Positions 23,474-35,221 are shown, counted from the stretch's first letter. The stretch is 64,000 nt of DNA from Thalassia testudinum (GCA_037157565.1 JAZHRO010000062.1:4588001-4652000), one strand, 5' to 3'. Numbers and translations: made by a program. The notes: a model not told the origin generated them from the letters alone.

Positions 23474-25416
23474 ATGGACCAATTTGATCATCTCTCTTTC
23501 ACCTCTTGCCCACACCCTTACCTCCAATTTGCGATCTGTGATCCCATACACCGAGATGGTCCATCCTTTAGGGACATAATGACAGTCATTGGGATCCTTC
23601 TTACTCCTACTATAGGAGTATTGGTTTAATTAAGCCCCAAATCAGTGAGCAGAACCTAAGAGCAAGATTTGCCTTGCCCAATATCCCACACATGATAGAA
23701 ATAACTAGCCCACCCTCCCTGAATGATTGTAATGGTTGGACAGAAACTCTTAGGTACTATAAGCCTGAGCCTGACTTCTCTCCTAATAATAGTGATGACT
23801 TCTCTACCTTGAAGATGGAAATACAGAAAATGTAAGACAAAATGATCAAACTATTAGGAGAATCTTCGAGAGCAGGCCAACAAGAAAATGAAGACATTGG
23901 CCACTCAACCTACCCCATTGAGGATAACGTGCACCCCTCTACGCCAGATGCATCTCCCGTGGGAGAGCCATAGCCTAAGTTGGAGGGGAATTTTGGGGAT
24001 TATGTAAGGGAGAATAACTACTTTTTGAGGATTGATTTTGAACTCTCCTCGTTAGATGACATTTCCTTGAGAGGTCCACACCTTAAGTGGGAGGGGGATA
24101 TGTATGAAAGTAGCTATGCATTAGATGAAGAAAGGTGGCAACCCGAGGATGACATTGAGGTTCCATGCCCAATTGAGTTATATTGGAGTCAAAAGAAGGG
24201 AATGATGGTACCATTGGAAGACCTCGACCCAAATAACAGTATTTTCGTGACATTTGCTGAAGTGGGTCAAAGTCAAGTTGTTAATCCCACCCTCCCTTCT
24301 AATCATGAGATGGAACTCAAGCCCACCCTTAGGGAACTTAACTCTGAAGAAATTCACCTATCTGAGGAGTTTGATGTTACTAGTGTAAACCATTTACCCT
24401 AAATAGAGAGCCCTAGGAGACTTGCTGAGATTTTAGATGATTCTAGACCTCGGGTACATGATGAATTGTATGATGAGGAGAATGATGAATTGTGTGAGGA
24501 ACCTACATTCAAGATTCGGAGTGACACTAAGGGCGATTATGTTTTATTTGAAGAATTAGCCCCCGAGGATGTCACAAATTTGATCAAATTAGGTTTCCTT
24601 AGCACATCTATTGATGATATCTCTCCTCATGATGAAATACTGGAAAATGTGGAAGCAACTTCTGAGATTTATGTGGATTTACATATAGACTTCGGGGAGG
24701 ATTTGAGAAAAGAACAAAAACTCTGAGATGACATTAATAGGACAATCCCTAGATCTGTTCCTTCTAACCTGCCTTCATACAATTGGGAGTTACCCACTGA
24801 TTTGCCTATGTCTGAAGGAGAAATTGTGACTCCATGCATTGAACTGATCACTAATGAAGAGCAGGAAGATACTTGTGATAGTACAAGGGATGCTAGGGAT
24901 GTGCTTGATGAATTGGGAAGGATGTTAGGGATGGACATTAAGCTGATTAAACCCAACCTAGATCTTATGGACATCCCGCAACTTCGAAACTTGGACATCC
25001 TAGACAATCCTTGGCTTAAAGATATGCTTACTACTATTTTGACCGGGGGGCTTAACAGACCAATATTTCTTGTATTGGGGTACCAGATATGGATTGATGC
25101 TTTCTATGGTCAATCCATCACCCTGGGGGTTTATCTCTACACCATTCCTTCTCCATCTCTTTTGGAGGGTCCTTGTTATCCTCCTACCCCTTTAGAGGCC
25201 ATTATTCCAGTATATCCTTTAGAACCTCCTTCGATGACCTGGGAAAATTCCATTCCCATCCTTGTTGGCCGTGTATTTTCCATTGGCATCCATCATCAAC
25301 TCGCCAACATCGTAGGTTACCTGTTTTCTAGGCCAACATTAATTTGCTCATTTTTAGGACCTATTTCTTCGATTTCGAAACCTGACTTGCAAATTCTTTG
25401 GCTGCTTAGCCGCTAA
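23474..25416 (+). pseudogene. unrecognised acidic protein of element A
   Basis: One reading frame of about 650 codons, open in three main pieces (23980-24402, 24466-24726, 24802-25416), all in the same frame. The stops between them and upstream (about 23833, 23971, 24400, 24724) are TAA, TAG or TGA where a C-to-T change of CAA, CAG or CGA would explain them. A possible start is ATG 23474 (MDQFDHLSFTSC), with a frame change near 23630. The protein is rich in Asp, Glu, Pro and Leu, with LKWEGDMYESSYALDEERW and PIELYWSQKKGMMVPLEDLD in the first half, and a more hydrophobic last 130 residues. I see no zinc knuckle, protease, RT or integrase motif. It fills the gag-pol position. Family unknown. 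Confidence 0.6.
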
Positions 25417-26750
25417 CAAAATAATGGTAGCCCAACTCTGACCCAGGTAATATCCTTTTATGCAATGGGGACATTGCAGATTTTAGGCATGGGGGGTGTA
25501 CTTGGGGATACACATAGCATTTATACATAATGCATTCATGCATTTAGTTAAAACATCCTGCATTGCATACATTTGCATTTATTAAAAAAAAATAGAGAGA
25601 AAGAGAGAAAAAAATTGCATTTAGGCCTATAGTAGAATTGAGCTTAACTAGCTGGACCTTGCAATTCTTAAGCATAAAACCAGAACTTTAGGTTAGACTA
25701 AGTTGACTCTAGGTGTCTTGACTTCAGAAGCTAAGTTGAGATACTAGTTTTAGACCCGTAGGGTCCTTTGTGAACCTAAAAACTTAAGTAGGAGTTAAGT
25801 TGCAGACTATTCCTCAAGAGGTTGAGGAAGGAATGCTAAGGATTGACTTAAGGGCTAGGTAGTACCTGGTGTCTTTTTCTACCTTTTGGTTTACGGGTCC
25901 TCATAACCTAAGCATCCACATTTCACACACACTTGGTCTTGTGTAAATAGTAATCACCTTAATTCATTTCTTGAAGAAAATTTGGTTCTCTTAGTTCTAA
26001 TTTAGGAGAAGTTTGAAATCACAACTTCATTGGACGAGTTCCTGCTGTAGGAGAGGTGGAGTATATACTCACCTTGATGATGCGAGGATAACATGTCACC
26101 TCCTTGGCGCTTGTCTCTTAGGATATCCATTCTACTAGGGGCATGTAGGCACATTGTGTGGTTCAGGTACCATGGGCAGTCCTATCTCGAAGTGCCGATT
26201 GCCACAGTCCTGAATTCGCTTAAGAAATCCATGAGTGATACTATCTCAAAGTGTTGATTGCCAGGAGTTCTTCGTGTCGCTATGGGCGGTGCTATCTTGA
26301 AGCATCGAAAGCCAGGCACCCTTCGAGGTTCGGTGATAGGGACAATGAATCTGACACAGACCGTGTTAATAGCTGATCCAAGGTTAAACTTAGAGGAATC
26401 AAACAAAAAATATATATATATATTACAGAGAAAAAATCCTCTTACTCACTTTCTAGGTTGGCAATCATACCAACCTCAAATAACTTAGACCAACACATAT
26501 GCACGGATGCTTTAATCTCTGGAACCAATAAACCCTAGGGTAGAGCTAGAAATCAAGGAAACCTGCGCGTGCAACTTGTCCTTGACCGACCTAGTTTATA
26601 ACATAACAACTACTTGGGAAATTTAGGTCTAAAATCTGTAACTTAACATGTTTCTAAGAGAAGACTGATTGGGTTGGCTAGCCTATTTCGAGAGCTAGGC
26701 TATTGCTTGAAGTTTTCTAGGGACTAGCAAAAACTAGGCATGAGGGCATT
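25417..26750 (+). other. A 3' non-coding region and polypurine tract
   Basis: No gene seen. It opens with the Athila-type block (CCCAGGTAATATCC, then GGGGACATTGCAG and TTTAGGCATGGGGGG at about 25443-25496). A segment at about 26168-26336 repeats a pattern of the type CTATCTCGAAGTGCCGATTGCCA three times at roughly 60-base spacing. It ends in GGACTAGCAAAAACTAGGCATGAGGGCATT immediately before the LTR, in two parts: a conserved CTAGCAAAA...TAGGCA element also seen before the F and K LTRs, and the polypurine tract. Confidence 0.7.
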
Positions 26751-28362
26751 TGATGAGCCCGTATTTGTAGGCTAATTAGTTATTTAAATGCCTAGACATT
26801 AGATTAATATTAACATATAAATAGCATACAATAAGATGTAAATAGATTTGTCTAATTATTCACTTATTTGCATATTTCATGCATTGCATTCATATCTAAA
26901 TACATTTAGAATTCATTTAGAATAGTTAATCTTTTAGGTTGCATTACATGCATTATTTTATTTCACATTTCCTTTAAGGGCTAATAAATAAATAACCCTC
27001 ATTTAATTTCTTATTACATCTTCGTGCAGTAGCAATCGCTCCTCCTCGACAAGACATTCATGGCTAGATCTAGCAATGAAGGCGACAGTGAAGAGGGGCG
27101 GAGGATGTGGATCTGAACATTCCTCCTCTGTTTGTTTCTCTTCTCCTGAAGATTTAAGAGAGGAGAGGAAGCCACGAAGCTCGGTAGGCCTCCACCCCAC
27201 TCCACTACTGTGCAGAGAGTCAAGCTCTTCTCTATTCCACCACCATCGGCCTCGACTGTGTACACAAGTCCACACCACCGCGGGCAGGCAGGGTGACAGA
27301 CCACCATGACACCGAAGGCTTGTGTAGCTAACCATGAGCGCGTGCTTAAAAGCCACACAGTTATCCTTCCTCACCACCATCACTAGCAACCACCGCCATC
27401 ACCACCACCGTAGCCACACGCCAGCAGCCATCCACGCATGGTTAAGTCATCAAGGAAGTTTCCCGAACATCTGAAGCCCCTTCCCCATCTCCATGCCTCA
27501 TCACCTTCCTCTTCATTTTCATCTTCTTTTTCCTCTATTCTATTCCACCTCAAAAGAACCCATCGCTACCAACACCTCACACACCCTCTGACAGCCCTTG
27601 GCCATGTGACCCAACGTGCGACTGCCAGCCCTCGATTGCCCTCCGACCAGCTTGTGCGCACCCTTCGCCAGCACCACCATGCACCGGCATGCCTTGCGGG
27701 CACGGCCAGCACGCCATCACCCATGCACCACCTGTCTTCCCCATGCCTCCACGCGTGCGTGCGGCCCACCAACAGCCAGCATGCACCCCTCTCCTCTCCG
27801 CACACCACTCCCCAGCAGCAGCAGGAAGTGCAACCCACCACCTTCCATCACTCAATCCAACCACCGGCAGCAGCCATCTGCCGCACTGCCACCACCGCTG
27901 GGTGCAGCTCGGACGGGGCTACCTTCGACTGCAGTCTCGCGACTGGCCTTGAGCCTCCATGTGCGCAAGCTCCACTTGAAGAAAATCCCCTGTTTCCTTC
28001 CCCATTAATAATTACATTGCACTGCCATTGGAAGAGTGGGATTTTTGGTGAAATAATATTATATTCTAGTGATTTTATGAGAACCCCCCTCATCTTTCAT
28101 TAAAATGCAATTTCAGTGATTCCATGCATTGTTATCCGAATTAAAAAGGGGTTTTAGCTTGCTTTCTTAGGAAAACTAATTGTGAACATTATTATTTTCA
28201 AATTCTGTGAGTTTTAATAGGCTAGTGCCTCCTTGTGGACACGACCCACTCTCAAATGGTTTATTTTAATTGTTTTGTTAAGCGATTTTCCACCACTTTG
28301 ATACTAAAATGACACGTCATTTTATGTGCGAAACAACAATGAAAGTGAAAGCCGTCTTTTCA
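26751..28362 (+). repeat. 3' LTR of A, full length
   Basis: 1612 bp, TGATGAGCCC to CTTTTCA. It holds the GCCTCCTTGTGGACACGACC motif (about 28227-28246). The middle (27190-28010) is cytosine-rich and gives long but low-complexity open frames on both strands (Pro/His/Ser-rich, for example 27438-28103). I do not regard them as genes: they overlap each other in several frames and lie inside an LTR. Confidence 0.88.
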
Positions 28363-28367
28363 CTTGG

Positions 28368-29584
28368 TACCTAGAAAGAGATGAGTCCAAGTAAAGTTGG
28401 CTTATGGGGAGAGCCACGGTTAGGTCATTAATATTGTGCACTAATTCTTGATCTAGAGGATTGGAGAGTTAAGTGCGGGTTAACATAGAACTTCCTTGGG
28501 TAGGCATAGGGTTTACTTTCGAATGTGTTCCTAAGGAATTCCCACCATTCAGAAGGTTATCCAATTTATTACCCAAATTCTCTACATTCTTTCCAACAAG
28601 TTCCACCTTATCCAATCATTGTGCAATCAATTCTAAATCAACTAAATTCGAATCATTCTTAATTTCATAGACTCTGCTCCTTGGTTGATTTGCTCTGTTG
28701 AAGGCGGACATCGAGGCATTGTTGAGGGAATTTTCACTCATATTCTCAAATAATTCAAAGGTTCCCTTGGCATCTTTGCTTAGGAAATTGCCCACACATG
28801 CTGCATCACCAAAATTCTTAAAGTTGTCACTTAACCCATAATAGAAAATATAGGCCGTGTGCCACTTGGGAATCTCATGATGAGGGCATTTCCTAGCTAA
28901 GTCGTTAAATCTCTCCCAAGACTCATGCAATTGTTCCCTAGGGTTCTGCTTGAAGGTTGTAATGGCACATCTAAGGGCATTTGTTTTTCCTATGAGAAAT
29001 AATTTCTTCAGAAAAGTACTTCTCAAATCTTCCCAAGTTAGGATTGGTCTACCAATAGTCCTCAGCCATTGAGCAGCTTTATCTTTTAAGGAAAATGGGA
29101 ACATTTCCGTCATCAAGGTATCTTCATTCATGTTCCTAAGGCCAAAGGTCATTTCCATGTGTAGTTCTTCAAGGTGGTAGAAGGGATCACTAGAATTATG
29201 GCCATGGAAGTGGGGAATCAAAATGATGATTTGTGGTTTAAGCTCAAAATCATCCCCATCCTGAAGTACCCTGACAAAAGGTTCAAGTTGGGCATTAGGA
29301 GGATTGTATAAATCTCTGAGAGGGTGGTCTGCTCTCCCATTTTGGAGTCAAGCAATGGCCTGTACTATAACCTGCATTTGTTTGTCATGATGCTAGCCAT
29401 ACCTATCAATCTGCCTCTATAAAAGAGTCATTGGATCCAAATTTTGTTCTTCCCCTTCAAGATCCTCTTCCTCATGGTGAGTAGCCACTGAAGAAGATTC
29501 AGATTTTGGAAAATCAGGTCTTCTCCTAGGATTTCTCTCTAAAGGTGGTAGCAACTCAGGGTTTAGAAATCTTCTACCTTGCAT
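28368..29584 (-). pseudogene. gag: B gag, N-terminal and core part
   Basis: Start ATG at 29582-29584 (MQGRRFLNPELLPPLERNPR), comparable with C gag. The core is open for 201 codons (29221-28616): HFHGHNSSDPFYHLEE, MFPFSLKDKAAQWLRTIGRP and GKTNALRCAITTFKQNP, matching C at about 54591-53983 closely and E1 more distantly. Stops interrupt the region before it. It is cut at 28363 by insertion of A and continues at 21554. Confidence 0.87.
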
Positions 29585-31108
29585 GCACTAGAAGAAAGTC
29601 TATAGATGAGAGTGAGAAGACAGATGTGAGAATACTTACCCGCATAGTACAAGCAATCAAACTAATTCTTAGAGTGTAAACTCTAATTAGACTTAATCCT
29701 GGCTCCCAAAAATACGACTAAGTTAGATCAACCCTTGAATTACTTGGCTGGCTAGAAGGGTGGGACCCCCTAGGACACCTCACACAATGGGACACCACTA
29801 AGGGTTGACATGGTTACCGCATAGACCTTTCTTGTCACCAGTGGTCCAAGTAGGCAAGGCCTTGACCTTAACCCAATCTAACTTCAAGTTACCAAGCAGA
29901 TTAGTCCTCCCTAAGGCACATCTACTCAATTTTAGGCTTAGGCTTGAAGTTCTTTCGGAATATGATGGACAATAGGGGAGTGTTGCCCTTAAAATAGATT
30001 TCAAAAGTGAAGTACACAATCAAGGGGTTCACAATACAAGCTTAGTTGATGTGGTTGCTTTTAAGGTTCAAGTGCTTGTATTAGTGAATTTTGGGGTTTA
30101 CTTAGGTAAATATCTTCAAACAAAGATTCTGATGAGGCACACAAGAGGTTTTGCAAGTCCCAATTGTTTAATAAATTTCCTTTAAGTATCGAGATGCAAG
30201 TGTGCTTTACCTTAATGTGAAACCCTTAGGGTAGATAGTGCTAAATGATGGAATTTAAGTCCTAAACAAGGTAGTGCAAGCCAATCAATGCAATTAATTG
30301 GTCCTATTGCACCACAAACTAGGCACTTCGGAAATATTTTTTCAAGAATTTTAATGCACATTTTCCATTTTTTTTCAAACTTAAAGTGTGCTGGAGGTTT
30401 TGTAGTCTGTTTCAACCCCCAATTAGAGATCAAATATTTCGTGTAATCAAACATGCACCAAATATTTTTTTCAGATTTTTTCAGGATTCTATATTATCAC
30501 ATAAATCCCATGTAATAAATTTCAAACAAATTGGAGATGTACGAAAATTCTTGTGATTTTTTGAAGTCTGAAAAATTAGGAGCAACAATAGACTTGATAG
30601 TAGTTCAGTTTAAGAATTTTTAAAATTTTAGTGTAAATCAGAATGACGCAAAGTTTGGATATGTTGTTCCTAACTTCCATACCAATGTCTATTAGAAATT
30701 TTAGAACTTTTGGACATGCAAAGTTTCAGAAATTGAATTTTGAAAATAAAAAGTTTGTTGCAGCCCAAAAATGTAGGAGGTGGTTTTGTTGATTTTCAAA
30801 AGATAATACCCACCAACAAGAGCCTTTTTCCTTAAAAAAAAGCAAATAAATACTAACCTAAGGATCAAGTAAAGCACCTAATTTTTTTGGATTTTTTTTT
30901 TCAAAAGGAAATCTAACCTAATCTAAAATAAAAGTACTTATCTAAGATTAAAAACCTGTAATTTTTCTGTTGTTGCGTTTCTTCTCGAATTTTTGCACTT
31001 CCTTCACACACGAAATCAATGGAAATAAAGAAGGTTAGAATTCTCAAATAAGCACCAAGGAGAAAAGCTTCAAGAATAACTTCGTTGCCTCCCCGACAAC
31101 GGCGTCAA
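29585..31108 (-). other. B leader and primer-binding site
   Basis: About 1.5 kb non-coding, alignable with the C leader (54955-56378). The primer site, read on the - strand, is TTGACGCCGTTGTCGGGG (31091-31108), a decayed tRNA-Asp type. The stem GTTGTC-GGGGA-GGCAAC (31084-31100) is kept with one G-U pair. Confidence 0.75.
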
Positions 31109-31110
31109 TT

Positions 31111-32711
31111 TGTTTGTCGCAAAACGTGTAAAAAGATTTCTATGTTTATCGTTGTAGTTGCGAATTGCGTCGAAGTAAAATAAATTTACATATCAGAAAA
31201 TGGTAAGTTCTAAGTCGTTTGTAGGGAGGCAAAACGAGATTCTTAAAGCCTTTCGTACTAACTAATCTAATCTAATGAAAGTACATAAAGAGAGACAAGA
31301 TATCCATTGAATCAAACTCTTTATTGCTACTTGTAGAAAGTTTCACACATAAACTATGAATAAAAGCGATTAAACTAAAGAAAGAGTAGAGAGAGAGATA
31401 GAGATAGATGAAGAGCGGAGTTGCTTGAGGGATGTTGTAGGAAACTCGGCAAGGCTTCAAATCCGGGGCACTGGGAAAAAGGCTGAAGAGAGATGCTGCA
31501 GAGAGAGAGGAACGGGAGATGTGTGCAAGTAGAATTGCCTCTCAAATGGGGGCTCTCGAGTTCTTTTTATAGCTAAAATGAGGGGCAAAGCAGGTATTTT
31601 AGGCTTCTAAATTGTGCAACACCCTTGGATCAATTAGATTCATCGATCAAGAGAACAATGGCTTAGATCAAGCCTTAATAGACCCTCCAACGAGCCTTCA
31701 TCTCACTGCTTGCACCAGAATGCGACACATGGCGCCTCCAACGCCGCTCGATTCGTCACCTCGCCGCACATCGAGCACGCGCGCGTTTGAATTCAGCCGC
31801 ACAGCCTCACCCCGTCTCATATAACAGTGCATACAACTGCGCATCATCATGCACGTCCGCTGCATCGCCTGATCTAACTCACCATCACACACCATGCAAC
31901 TCACTGCTCGCCACTCGATTGCCATCGCACGGTGCAATTTCACGCGCACGCTCCATTGCCTCTAATTTCAGCGTTCCATGTCTCGAACGATCGCCCGCAC
32001 TTCGTGTTTCGAAAGTGGTGATTGATGTGCTACGACTGCGGATTGTCACGACTTTGTTTTCTTCTGCGGTGACCCTCAGTCGGTGGATGGCGATCCAACA
32101 GCTGAGATTGGTTCCCCCTTGGTGAAGCACGGAGAGGCGAGCGACGTGGCTCAACGGTGGCCATTGGATGACACTCCAATGGCCCTGCTTCACTCTTCAA
32201 TGGCTGAGGGTGCAATAGGGGGTCGTTCGAATGGTGCCACATGGCACCATGTTGACCGTCCATCTTCCTACCTTTACAGTTGGTGCTACAAGGCTCCGAT
32301 TGAGTTGATTTTTGCATTGCTGGACTGCGATCATTGATCCAGATCCATCTGTGTGATCAGATTTGGCATCTGAGGTTTGGATTTGCACTATCTTGCCCTT
32401 GGCCTTTGATTTTCCACGGAATGAATGTGATACCATGGAAGTCCAATCAAGACGGGTCTGGAAGCGTTGGACTCCAATCATCGTCCTGATCAGATTAGTA
32501 CGGTCAGATTTATCGTCCGCAGCCCCGAATCATCAACAATTAAATCGCCTCTCACTTAGAACATAAAATAGCATTATTATTTAGAAGGCTAACAAATCCA
32601 ACTATGATGCAAAATATGCTGCTCATACATGCATTATTCCTAAGTTAAGCTAGGATTTAACTTAATTCAAGTAAAGTAGGTCCTATGATTGCTGCGTAAT
32701 AAGGCATTCAG
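31111..32711 (-). repeat. 5' LTR of B
   Basis: Ends at the primer site with ...GACAAACA. It holds a TATAAAAAG box on the - strand near 31565-31575 and the CCTCCC...CGAC motif (31210-31230). The middle aligns with the C LTR (32280-32470 against 57715-57890: TTGAGTTGATTTTTG...GATC...GGAAGCGTT). The outer boundary was not fixed; it lies between about 32700 and 32740. Confidence 0.72.
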
Positions 32712-33229
32712 GAGAGTGATGCCACTGGACAACAGTGGTTTTGTAAGCAGTGCGAGGAGGGCACACACCTTGTCTAGCTAGTATGGGAGGAAAGGTGTCG
32801 TCTCATCTAGTGTCATCGATCAACTACATCACAAGATCGACACACGATAAAGACGAGAGGAGCAGAGGGAGAAGAGGGAGGCAAAGAGGGACAAGACATC
32901 CACAGACGAGACAACAACGACATGGGCAGGGGAAGTGGAGTTGGTGGAATCGGGGAAGCAGTATTTTGATTTTCATCCATTTTCTTTTGTCATGTTTCCA
33001 TGTTATCTTTTTTTATGTATATATTTCATTTTCAAACTTTTTATGTATCAAACTCTATATTTGTAAAATATAAACTCCTCTTCATTTTCATTAGCTATTT
33101 TTTATAAAAAAAATAGGTCTTTTAAGTAAGTTTAGCAGGTATTTCCTATAATTTTCATAATTAACAAAAAAGAACCTTACATTTCCCATCAATCTTCCTA
33201 GAAAACGACATCATTAAAAGGTAAGATGT
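32712..33229. other. unassigned, possibly internal CACTA transposon sequence
   Basis: Holds a purine-rich segment (32850-32960) giving an Arg/Gly-rich open frame (32750-33073) that I do not recognise, followed by T-rich sequence. It may belong to the CACTA element whose end follows. No domain supports this. Confidence 0.35.
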
Positions 33230-33672
33230 TAGCGAATACCAGGTATTTTGTCATCGCTTATTTGTGAAAGTGATAGCAAAAAAATGTAACTCCATTCTAC
33301 CCTGAAAGGTATATGCCATCGCTTATTTAAGGAAGTGACAGCAAAATTTTTTTACCGTCGCTTATATAAGCGACAAGGTATTCATTTAAACGATAGCAAA
33401 ACTCAAAAAGTGATGCATTAACACAAAAAAGGTAACGTACAAACCCCATCGCTTATCTTATAAGTGACGGGAAATAAAATTTCCATCGATTATCAAACGA
33501 CGGCAAAATATTCAATCCGTCCACTGGTCAAACGATAATTTGACCTCGGATGTTCTTTATAACCAACCGGAAAATGAAACAATGGCGCTACTTACGTTGT
33601 CACTTTGTGGCATCGTTTAAAAGAGATTTGCTGTCGATTTTTAATCGACGGCAAAGGTGGAGTTATGTAGTG
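33230..33672. mobile_element. right end of a CACTA (En/Spm-type) DNA transposon
   Basis: The sequence ends TTATGTAGTG; on the other strand it begins CACTACATAACTCCACC, the CACTA terminal signature. Inside lie six or more copies of a subterminal palindromic motif of the form CATCGCTTAT...AAGTGACAGCAAA (33252, 33315, 33354, 33445, 33483, 33609), the usual transposase-binding architecture of CACTA elements. The opposite terminus and transposase are not in the window, so only a fragment is present, probably cut by the insertion of B. Confidence 0.75.
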
Positions 33673-34224
33673 TATGTTGCACTGGGTATGCTCCCCAGAT
33701 ATAGGGTGTTCAGATCCCATCCTTGCATCTTTAGCTTTTTAAACCTTTATTTAGGAGATGTTCTTGAACAAAACTAGGGAAGCCGCCTACCTAGAAAAAC
33801 AAGTGTAGAAAAGGAGAAAATCCTACAAAAGTAAAGTAATAGGAGGAAGTAGTTTCATTATTTTAAAAAATCCCAAAAATAAGATAAAAAGTGTACGTCC
33901 AAATATTCTAGAAAAACCCAAAAATAGTGAGGTGTTCCACTAAGAAACCTTTTGATTCAGTCGAGGAGATATACCTTCGAGGTTAACCCGGGATAGAAAA
34001 GGGTACAAAGAAAGTTACTAGTCCTTAATAAGGCAAATTCGAAGACTTAAGTCAATAGAATGAAGAAATGGTCTTAGTCTCGCTTGAAAACGTGGAAGTC
34101 AATAAGGTTTCCCAATTGAGGAGTCAATTTCTTTTTACACACACAGAGAGCTTAAAATCGGAGTTCAATTCAAATCATGAGTGGGTTGACAGAGCCATAA
34201 AACATTGCTTTTGAGAGGAGATTC
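33673..34224. other. unassigned, perhaps internal sequence of the J1 element
   Basis: No gene or repeat recognised. It is A-rich with several AAATCCCAAAAAT-like runs. It lies on the internal side of the J1 LTR, so it may be a decayed leader, but no primer site is visible. Confidence 0.3.
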
Positions 34225-35221
34225 ATGAAATAGTCATTGAAGTACAATCCTTAAATCGCACAAAACATTTAAATTTATAAAACTCAGAATCTAGTTGGAG
34301 TCCGAGGTCGTTCGCAGGGAGCAAACATGGAATTCACTCACTAATCGCATTCAGAATTAATGAGCACAATAAATCAAGCGCCAGATAAAAGATATTAAAT
34401 GAATAAACTGCTTAAAAATAATATTCAAATATAATACAATGTATCTCAAGAAATGTAGGGGCAAAAAGAATAGAAGAAACCTAAAAAGTGGTGATTTAGA
34501 TCACCGTTTAGATCCCTCTAATTAAGCATACATCCCAAGTATATCAATTTAATCAAATAACTCAACAGTACCTTAAACCACTAATCCACGTCAGATAAGT
34601 TCATAGTATCAAAGTTCCAAGCCAAAGCCAAGCACTAGACGTCAGGAAGGCATTTCAGACAACTTAAAGCCACCAAGGCACAGAGCCTCAATAGACGCAC
34701 AAGGCCTCTTCAAGCACAATACAAGGGAAAACATCCTTCCTCAGAGGCTAAGTATTAGCCTTCAACACGCACCTTGAGGCAGATCAAGCCACAGCAAAAC
34801 CCTCCCCCCTCCTCCTCACAATTCCTCCTCTCTTTCTCTCATAACCAGGCATAATCGGATCCGGACTTGGGTAATCGAGTCACGTACAGGGTCCAGACCT
34901 GTGGGCATGATTGCGGGTGAGGGGTGCATGAGGGCATGCGTGTGAGGAACCTGACCCTTCGTGTTCTTAAACGAAAAGCTAAGAGCACAAAATCATGATA
35001 TACCGCTGCAGCTGCTTGTCTACTCATGAGGTGGGACTATACCACCTCCTCTTTTTCGCTCGCAGCAACTGGAGCACCACTCCTCACAATTGGCTGCCAA
35101 TGTTACTACTGTGTCTCAATTGGTGCTCTAGATGAGCTCATGGCTTGCTTCCGCAGCACCTGGAAGTGGAATGGTAGCCGAGGGTGGTCGGAGCACTGTA
35201 GACGGAGGTGGAGATGACGGC
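34225..35221 (-). repeat. J1: truncated Athila-type LTR
   Basis: Related to the J2 LTR: shared order GAGGTCGTTCGCAGGGAGCAA (34304 on; CCTCCC motif in inverse), GTGATTTAGATCACC, GTGAGGGGTGCATGAGG...GTGTGAGG and CATGAGGTGGGACTAT. It breaks off at 35221, where a C-type LTR piece begins. Confidence 0.6.

Larger units (their letters stand above)
21560..28362 (+). mobile_element. A: non-autonomous LTR element with one unrecognised ORF
   Basis: Two LTRs in direct orientation with TGATGAGCCC starts and CTTTTCA ends enclose 4.6 kb with a tRNA-Asp primer site, one acidic ORF remnant and a polypurine tract. No RT, RNase H or integrase is visible in any frame. It is inserted in B's gag: left flank ATTGG (21555-21559), right flank CTTGG (28363-28367). 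The uninterrupted relative C reads CTTGG once (about 53733), which shows the target duplication with one later change. The post-ORF block (GGGGACATTG...GGCATGGGGGG, about 25468-25496) is the Athila-type one, so A probably derives from that lineage. Confidence 0.88.
18579..32711 (-). mobile_element. B: Athila-derived element with gag and protease but no RT or integrase
   Basis: Read from the right on the - strand: LTR, primer site, leader, gag (split by element A), protease with a long acidic tail, then directly the 3' non-coding block that follows integrase in E1: a GTTAAAC region, GGGAGGCAACCCAG (about 19187-19200) and GAGGACATTG...CATGGGGG (about 19045-19070). There is no room for RT, RNase H or integrase. 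C has the same plan as far as it goes. The 3' LTR is not seen; F's LTR begins at 18578. The outer LTR boundary is uncertain by about 30 bases. Confidence 0.75.

Noticed and set aside
27438..28103. Open frame of 221 codons, Ser/Pro/His-rich
   Set aside because: Inside the 3' LTR of A, low complexity, overlapped by open frames in several other frames and on the other strand; typical of C-rich sequence without stops.
31612..32566. Cluster of 70-112 codon open frames on both strands
   Set aside because: All inside the B LTR; no conservation of frame with the related C LTR.
33252..33655. Possible CRISPR-like regularly spaced repeats
   Set aside because: The repeats are palindromic, unevenly spaced and end in a CACTA terminus; plant nuclear context.
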